Assembly (NCBI GenBank): GCA_913020255.1
Contig: CAJWAW010000003.1
Coordinates: 1 to 42,030, forward strand
Length of the DNA stretch: 42,030 bases
From: an uncultured Fidelibacterota bacterium
GTDB lineage: Bacteria; Marinisomatota; Marinisomatia; SCGC-AAA003-L08; GCA-002707645
Direction of reading: 5' to 3'
Under the pieces are notes generated by a model. The model worked only from the letters and a program-made list of their open reading frames with translations, was not told the DNA's origin and made no database searches. A program made the translations under genes and the position numbers. Shown here piece after piece: positions 37,650 through 42,030 of this stretch. Each line of letters begins with the position of its first letter. The first letter of the stretch is position 1.

Positions 37650-38131
37650 ATAAAGCAATTTATCCTGGATCTTTTGATCCAATTACATTTGGTCATATTG
37701 ATATTATAGAAAGATGTTCTAATATATATGATAATGTTATTGTTGGAGTTCTTGATTCATCAAAAAATAAAAAAATGTTATTTAGTTCAAATGATAGAAA
37801 AAAAATGATAGAAGAATCAGTATCTCATTTAGATAATATTCATGTCAAAGTTTTTAATTCTTTACTTGTTGATTTTGCAAAAAATGAACAATGCAATGTG
37901 ATTATTAGAGGTTTAAGGGTTTTGTCTGATTTTGAATATGAGTTTAAGATGGCACTTATGAATAGGAACTTAAATGATAGTATTACAACACTATTTATGA
38001 TGCCTCATGAAAAATATACTCATATAAGTTCATCACTATTAAAAGAAGTAGTATCATTAGGTGGAAAAATAGATGATTATGCTCCTAAAAACGTAATTAA
38101 TAAAATTAATCATAAGATTAATGAAAAATAA
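37646..38131 (+). CDS. coaD: Phosphopantetheine adenylyltransferase
   Basis: Fourth step of coenzyme A synthesis. From the ATG at 37646 (GGAG site 6 nt upstream) it is 161 residues; an in-frame TTG four codons earlier is less likely. Motifs are PGSFDPITFGH (7-17, with H17), NVIIRGLRVLSDFEYE, and ISSSLLKEV, typical of CoaD. The start overlaps the rsmD stop (ATGA), and the 3' end overlaps pta by 11 nt. Confidence 0.95.
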   Translation: MNKAIYPGSFDPITFGHIDIIERCSNIYDNVIVGVLDSSKNKKMLFSSNDRKKMIEESVSHLDNIHVKVFNSLLVDFAKNEQCNVIIRGLRVLSDFEYEFKMALMNRNLNDSITTLFMMPHEKYTHISSSLLKEVVSLGGKIDDYAPKNVINKINHKINEK

Positions 38132-39023
38132 ATATAAACAGAATATTTTAGATAGAGCTTTAGAAAATAAATCGACAATAATTCTTCCTGAGATAGATGA
38201 TAGAAGAGTTAGCATTGCTATCAAAAAGCTTAAAGCTTTAGGGTTTATTGTAGTTCATCCTATGGATATAAATAAAACTAAATTTATAGATCTTGCTTAT
38301 AAAAAAACATTCACAAATAATTGGACAGAAGAAATGATTAAATCTTATCTAACTTGTCCTTTGAATTTATCTTTATTTGCTCTTGATAGCGGTCAAGTTG
38401 ATTGTGTGATTGCTGGTGCAAAATATAAAACTTCAGATGTAATAAGATCTTCAATTAGAATTATAGGTATTAAAAATTCAGCTAATTGGATTTCGAGTGT
38501 TTTTATAATGCTTTCATCTAATAATGCTAATTTCTTTACTTTTACTGATTGCGCTGTAATACCTGATCCTTCAATTGAACAATTATGTGGTATAGCATAT
38601 GAAGCCTCAAAAATACATGAATTATTATCTAATGAGAAATCAAAAGTGGCATTTTTATCTTTTTCAACAAAAGGAAGTGCAAAACATTATAAAGTTAAAA
38701 AAGTGCAAGATGCAACTGACTTATTTAAAAATAAATTTCCAAAAATAGATTCTGAAGGTGAAATTCAATTTGATGCTGCAATTAATGCTAACGTAGCTAA
38801 TGAAAAAATAAAACAATCAAAATTAAATGGAAATGCTAATGTATTTGTTTTCCCTGATCTAGACTCTGCAAATATTTCCTATAAAATAACTCAATATTTA
38901 GGTAATTATCAAGCTTTAGGTCCTATTTTATTAGGTTTAAATAAACCTGTTAATGACCTATCTAGGGGATGCGATATAGATGACATTATATATGTTAGTG
39001 CTATATCAGCATTACAGAAATAA
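38121..39023 (+). CDS. pta: Phosphate acetyltransferase (short form)
   Basis: Converts acetyl-CoA and phosphate to acetyl phosphate and CoA. The 300 residues have the PTA_PTB fold: CVIAGAKYKTSDVIRSSIRIIG, FTDCAVIPDPSIEQL, GEIQFDAAI and the C-terminal FVFPDLDSANISYKITQYLG followed by ALGPILLGLNKPVNDLSRGC. It is about 30 residues shorter than usual ~330-residue Pta proteins, mostly in the N-terminal lobe. Phosphate butyryltransferase is a less likely reading. ackA is not next to it. A 76-bp gap follows. Confidence 0.85.
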   Translation: MKNKYKQNILDRALENKSTIILPEIDDRRVSIAIKKLKALGFIVVHPMDINKTKFIDLAYKKTFTNNWTEEMIKSYLTCPLNLSLFALDSGQVDCVIAGAKYKTSDVIRSSIRIIGIKNSANWISSVFIMLSSNNANFFTFTDCAVIPDPSIEQLCGIAYEASKIHELLSNEKSKVAFLSFSTKGSAKHYKVKKVQDATDLFKNKFPKIDSEGEIQFDAAINANVANEKIKQSKLNGNANVFVFPDLDSANISYKITQYLGNYQALGPILLGLNKPVNDLSRGCDIDDIIYVSAISALQK

Positions 39024-39068
39024 AATAATTAAAATTAATCTATAATAGATAAAATTCTTTGTAATTTA

Positions 39069-39088
39069 TATCATTATAAATAATGATA
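39069..39088. promoter_or_regulatory. Perfect 9+9 palindrome upstream of icd
   Basis: TATCATTAT and its exact reverse complement ATAATGATA are separated by AA in the 76-bp pta-icd gap. It ends 11 nt before the icd ATG, next to the ribosome site GAAGAGA (39091-39097). It could be an operator, an mRNA hairpin that masks the start, or chance in AT-rich DNA. Confidence 0.35.
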
Positions 39089-39099
39089 AAGAAGAGAAT

Positions 39100-40401
39100 A
39101 TGAATAAGACTATAAAGCCGTCGCTTGGAAGTAAAATTACCTTAAATTCAGATGGGGATTTAAATGTTCCCAATAATCCTATCATACCATTTATTGAGGG
39201 TGATGGTATAGGGCCTGATATATGGAAATCATCTGTAAGAGTATTGGATGCTGCAGTTGAAAAAGCATATAATGGTAAGAAAAAAATTAGTTGGATGGAA
39301 ATTTATGCAGGAGATAAAGCAAATGAAGTTTATGGAGATAATACATGGCTTCCTGATGAGACAATTGATTGTATCAATGAATATTTAGTTGCAATTAAAG
39401 GTCCATTGACAACCCCCATTGGAGGAGGTATAAGATCTATAAATGTTGCACTTAGACAGCGCTTGGATCTATATGTTTGTTTAAGGCCAGTTCGATGGTT
39501 TAATAATGTTCCTTCGCCTGTGAAAAATCCAAAAGGAATTGATATGGTGATTTTTAGAGAAAATACTGAAGATATTTATGCTGGCATAGAGTTTCCAGAA
39601 GGTAGTGATGATGTTGCTGTATTTTTAAAACTGATGGATGAGAATTTTAGTGATAGATTTAAAAAAATAAGATTCCCTAAAAGTTGTGGTATTGGAATAA
39701 AGCCAGTTTCTAAGGAGGGCTCTCAAAGGCTAGTTTGGGATGCAATTGAATATGCAATTGAAAATAAAAGAAAGAGTGTTACGTTAGTTCACAAGGGTAA
39801 CATAATGAAATATACAGAAGGTAGCTTTAAAAACTGGGGTTATGAAATCAGCGAAACAAAATTTCACGATAAGGTTTTTACATGGGCTCAATATGATAAA
39901 ATTGAAGAAGAATTTGGTAAAGATGTAGCAAATAAAAAAATGAATGAAGCTATGAAAAATGATAAAATCATTGTAAAAGATGTGATAGCTGATGCTTTTT
40001 TACAACAAATTTTAACTCGCCCTGAAGACTATGATGTTATTGCAACAATGAACTTAAATGGAGATTATATATCGGATGCTTTAGCTGCTCAGGTGGGTGG
40101 TATTGGGATTTCACCTGGAGCAAATATTAACTACATGACTGGAAAAGCATTGTTTGAAGCAACGCATGGTACAGCTCCTAAATACGCCAATCAAGACAAG
40201 GTTAATCCTTGCTCTGTTATTTTATCTGGTGAAATGATGCTTAGATATCTTGGATGGAATTTAGCTGCTGATAACATTATCAATTCATTAAATAGTACAT
40301 TTTCAAAGAAATTAGTTACATATGATTTTGAAAGGCAAATGGAAGGAGCTACTTTATTAAAGTGCTCTGAATTTGGTGATGCTTTAATTCAAAATATGTA
40401 G
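39100..40401 (+). CDS. icd: NADP-dependent isocitrate dehydrogenase
   Basis: TCA-cycle enzyme converting isocitrate to 2-oxoglutarate. The 433 residues match the prokaryotic dimeric [34 protein letters not shown] (with the substrate serine that AceK phosphorylates in E. coli), [14 protein letters not shown], and HGTAPKYA, where the Lys-Tyr pair indicates NADP preference. Length is slightly above E. coli Icd (416), with extra residues in the middle. The gene stands alone between two short gaps, so it may have its own promoter. Confidence 0.95.
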   Translation: MNKTIKPSLGSKITLNSDGDLNVPNNPIIPFIEGDGIGPDIWKSSVRVLDAAVEKAYNGKKKISWMEIYAGDKANEVYGDNTWLPDETIDCINEYLVAIKGPLTTPIGGGIRSINVALRQRLDLYVCLRPVRWFNNVPSPVKNPKGIDMVIFRENTEDIYAGIEFPEGSDDVAVFLKLMDENFSDRFKKIRFPKSCGIGIKPVSKEGSQRLVWDAIEYAIENKRKSVTLVHKGNIMKYTEGSFKNWGYEISETKFHDKVFTWAQYDKIEEEFGKDVANKKMNEAMKNDKIIVKDVIADAFLQQILTRPEDYDVIATMNLNGDYISDALAAQVGGIGISPGANINYMTGKALFEATHGTAPKYANQDKVNPCSVILSGEMMLRYLGWNLAADNIINSLNSTFSKKLVTYDFERQMEGATLLKCSEFGDALIQNM

Positions 40402-40413
40402 AAATTTATAATT

Positions 40414-41388
40414 ATGAAGTTTATAGATCATGCTAAAATTTCTGTTAAATCAGGTCATGGAGGTAGTGGTTGTATAGCTTTTTTAAGAGAAAAATTTAGA
40501 CCAAAAGGCGGCCCTTCTGGTGGCGATGGGGGTAGGGGCGGTCATATAATATTCAAATCTCATTCCAAACTTTCAACTTTACAGGATTATTCATACCAAA
40601 AGAAATATATTGCGTCATCAGGTGAAAATGGCAAAGGTAAAAATATGCATGGAAAAAATGGTAGTGATATTATTTTGAAAGTTCCTGTTGGAACAATAAT
40701 TAAAAATATTGATAATAATTTAATTGTTGCAGATTTTGATAATGATAATATGGAAATTATTATTGCTAAAGGTGGAAATGGTGGATTTGGCAATGCGAGA
40801 TTTAAGACAAAAAAAAATACTACTCCTAGAATAGCTAATGATGGTCAAGATGGAATAGGAATTAATTTAGAATTAGAATTGAAAATATTAGCTGATGTTG
40901 GATTAGTTGGCTTTCCTAATGCGGGTAAATCTACTTACGTTTCATCAATTTCTAACGCCAAACCAAAAATTGCAGATTATCCTTTTACTACTTTAACACC
41001 TAATTTAGGTATAGTTAAATCTTATGACTATAAAACTTTTGTTATAGCAGATATACCTGGTTTAATTAAGGGTGCTTCATTAGGAAGAGGTTTAGGTATT
41101 CAATTTTTAAAACATATTGAAAGAACTAAAGTTTTAGTTTTTATTATAGATTCAACATCAAAAGATATTGATTTGGAATATGATACTTTATGCAATGAAT
41201 TAAAATCTTATAATAAATCACTTTTAAAAAAACCTCGATTAATTCTTATTAGTAAAATTGATTTGTGTAATGATATGCAAAATAAATCACCAGATGGAAT
41301 TAATGAAACAATCCATATATCGTCTTTATCTAAAATAGGCTTAGATGAATCTAAAACTGCTATTTTCGAATGTCTAAATAAACTATAA
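40414..41388 (+). CDS. obg: Obg/CgtA GTPase
   Basis: Ribosome-associated GTPase for 50S assembly. The 324 residues have the glycine-rich Obg fold (~1-158, with GHGGSGC and RPKGGPSGGDGGRGG), the G1 motif GFPNAGKS (166-173), G2 FTTLTPNLG (191-199), G3 DIPG (213-216), and the Obg-specific LGRGLGIQFLKHIERT. It has no extended C-terminal domain. rpmA and rplU, frequent neighbours, are absent. The ATG 12 nt after icd has no obvious ribosome site. Confidence 0.95.
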   Translation: MKFIDHAKISVKSGHGGSGCIAFLREKFRPKGGPSGGDGGRGGHIIFKSHSKLSTLQDYSYQKKYIASSGENGKGKNMHGKNGSDIILKVPVGTIIKNIDNNLIVADFDNDNMEIIIAKGGNGGFGNARFKTKKNTTPRIANDGQDGIGINLELELKILADVGLVGFPNAGKSTYVSSISNAKPKIADYPFTTLTPNLGIVKSYDYKTFVIADIPGLIKGASLGRGLGIQFLKHIERTKVLVFIIDSTSKDIDLEYDTLCNELKSYNKSLLKKPRLILISKIDLCNDMQNKSPDGINETIHISSLSKIGLDESKTAIFECLNKL

Positions 41389-41547
41389 AGTTACATTTTG
41401 TTACGAGTAATAGATGGATATAAAACTTCTTACGAATTAAATTCACAAAGGTTATAAAATTAATATTACAGTATTGTATATTATTGGGTGCGGTTATTTT
41501 AATATTTAGTTAGTTAATTTTAATATTTTATATATTTAGGAGATTCT
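41389..41547 (+). other. 159-bp AT-rich intergenic region
   Basis: Separates obg from the repeat-protein gene. No terminator hairpin, RNA gene or convincing promoter could be picked out; an AGGAG ribosome site closes it at 41538-41542. It probably carries the promoter of the downstream gene. Confidence 0.5.
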
Positions 41548-42030
41548 ATGAGTATAATCCAAAGAAGGTTTTATTATTTTTCATTTTCAATTTTATTTTT
41601 ATTTAATTTAGTTTTCGCAAATCCAACGGATGGTTGTGAACTTCCTGAGAACACAGTATTTTTAACAGATGCTGGAGATGTTATTTATAATGTTCCAACA
41701 GATTTTGCAGGAATCCAATTTGATGTAGATGGAGCGACGGCAAGCTCAGCTTCAGGTGGTGAAGCAGGTGCTGCTGGTTGGATATTAAATGCAGCTGGTT
41801 CTACTGTATTGGGCTTTTCATTCTCAAATACAGCCATTACAACTGATTGTGGCTTATTGCTTAATTTAGCATTAAGTGGTGAGGCTACGGGCTTAAGTGG
41901 TATTGTATTTTCAGATGCATCTTCAAGTCAAATTGAGGTAAGCTATTATGTTGATAGTGGCGATGATGGTTCTGTAGATGATGGTGGTGAAACAGATGGT
42001 GGCACTGTTCCAACCGATGGTTGTGAACTT
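41548..42030 (+). CDS. Secreted tandem-repeat protein, N-terminal part (3' truncated by window)
   Basis: The first 161 codons of a gene running off the right edge; no stop within the window. The ATG is preceded by AGGAG with 5-nt spacing. A signal peptide (~1-24, cut after VFA) is followed by a 129-residue unit starting PTDGCELPENTVFLTDAGDV, with beta-sandwich-like strands (IQFDVDGA, TVLGFSFS, LLLNLALSGEATGLSGIVFS) and then an acidic Gly/Asp linker (DSGDDGSVDDGGETDGG). A second unit starts with PTDGCEL at the edge. The fold looks cohesin-like, which is inference. It is likely a surface or secreted protein, possibly a T9SS cargo; its tail is not visible. Confidence 0.75.
   Translation, partial: MSIIQRRFYYFSFSILFLFNLVFANPTDGCELPENTVFLTDAGDVIYNVPTDFAGIQFDVDGATASSASGGEAGAAGWILNAAGSTVLGFSFSNTAITTDCGLLLNLALSGEATGLSGIVFSDASSSQIEVSYYVDSGDDGSVDDGGETDGGTVPTDGCEL
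41623..42030 (+). repeat. Start of tandem 387-nt repeats
   Basis: The sequence coding PTDGCEL at 41623-41643 recurs at 42010-42030 with a single base change (ACG to ACC). The period is 387 nt, exactly 129 codons, so the reading frame is kept. Only the first 21 bp of the second copy are in the window. Confidence 0.7.

Noticed and set aside
1..42030. tRNA, rRNA, CRISPR or transposon signatures
   Set aside because: Gaps are too short for rRNA, no tRNA-like cloverleaf or spaced direct repeats were seen, and no transposase or integrase motifs occur in any frame.

Overview
The window looks like a slice of a streamlined, strongly AT-rich (about a quarter to 30% G+C by eye, not computed) Gram-negative genome of the FCB group. 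The best fit is Candidatus Marinimicrobia (SAR406) or a close relative. This rests on a PorV-type type IX secretion (T9SS) outer-membrane protein, a T9SS-type C-terminal tail, Asp/Asn-rich repeat proteins with a D-Y-G-x-D signature, an FCB-style stand-alone GT5 domain beside a long lipoprotein, and a DUF5683-like protein beside BamD. Every recognised gene is on the + strand. Gene borders are mostly 1-14 nt overlaps, and several genes use TTG or GTG starts. I found no tRNA, rRNA, CRISPR array or mobile element.

Layout. 1-3128: end of mtaB, a deoxynucleoside kinase, purN and purH (nucleotide metabolism). 3141-8382: mreB-mreC-mreD-mrdA-rodA, the cell-shape and elongation operon. 8420-15667: a stand-alone, apparently degenerate GT5 (glycogen synthase N-terminal) domain, a 1295-aa Asp-rich lipoprotein, an outer-membrane barrel candidate and a TPR protein, all tightly linked. 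15671-17394: rpiB and glyA. 17444-19866: mlaE-mlaF-mlaD lipid transport. 19867-20093: the largest non-coding gap, an attenuator-like leader ending in a strong terminator hairpin right in front of porV. 20094-30167: a surface/secretion block of porV with a large acidic insertion, an M6-like protein that has lost its HExxH motif and carries a T9SS-like tail, an HEFTH peptidase fused to a TolB-like propeller and a barrel, a DUF5683-like membrane protein, and BamD. 30164-33220: nadD, a Ca/Na exchanger, ftsE and ftsX. 33238-34780: grpE and a dnaJ with only half of the usual zinc finger. 34793-37119: three poorly conserved genes, two resembling PilM and PilN. 37116-41388: rsmD, coaD, pta, icd and obg. 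41548-42030: start of a secreted protein built from tandem 129-residue repeats, running off the right end.

How they fit together. Most of the window is housekeeping. The accessory interest lies in envelope biology: cell-wall elongation, Mla lipid traffic, BamD, PorV and several secreted or outer-membrane proteins are interleaved. The best candidates for undescribed biology are the porV leader, the GT5-like/lipoprotein/barrel/TPR locus, the PilM/PilN-like trio, and the pseudo-protease encoded next to porV. All functional assignments come from motif recognition by eye; no database search was run.
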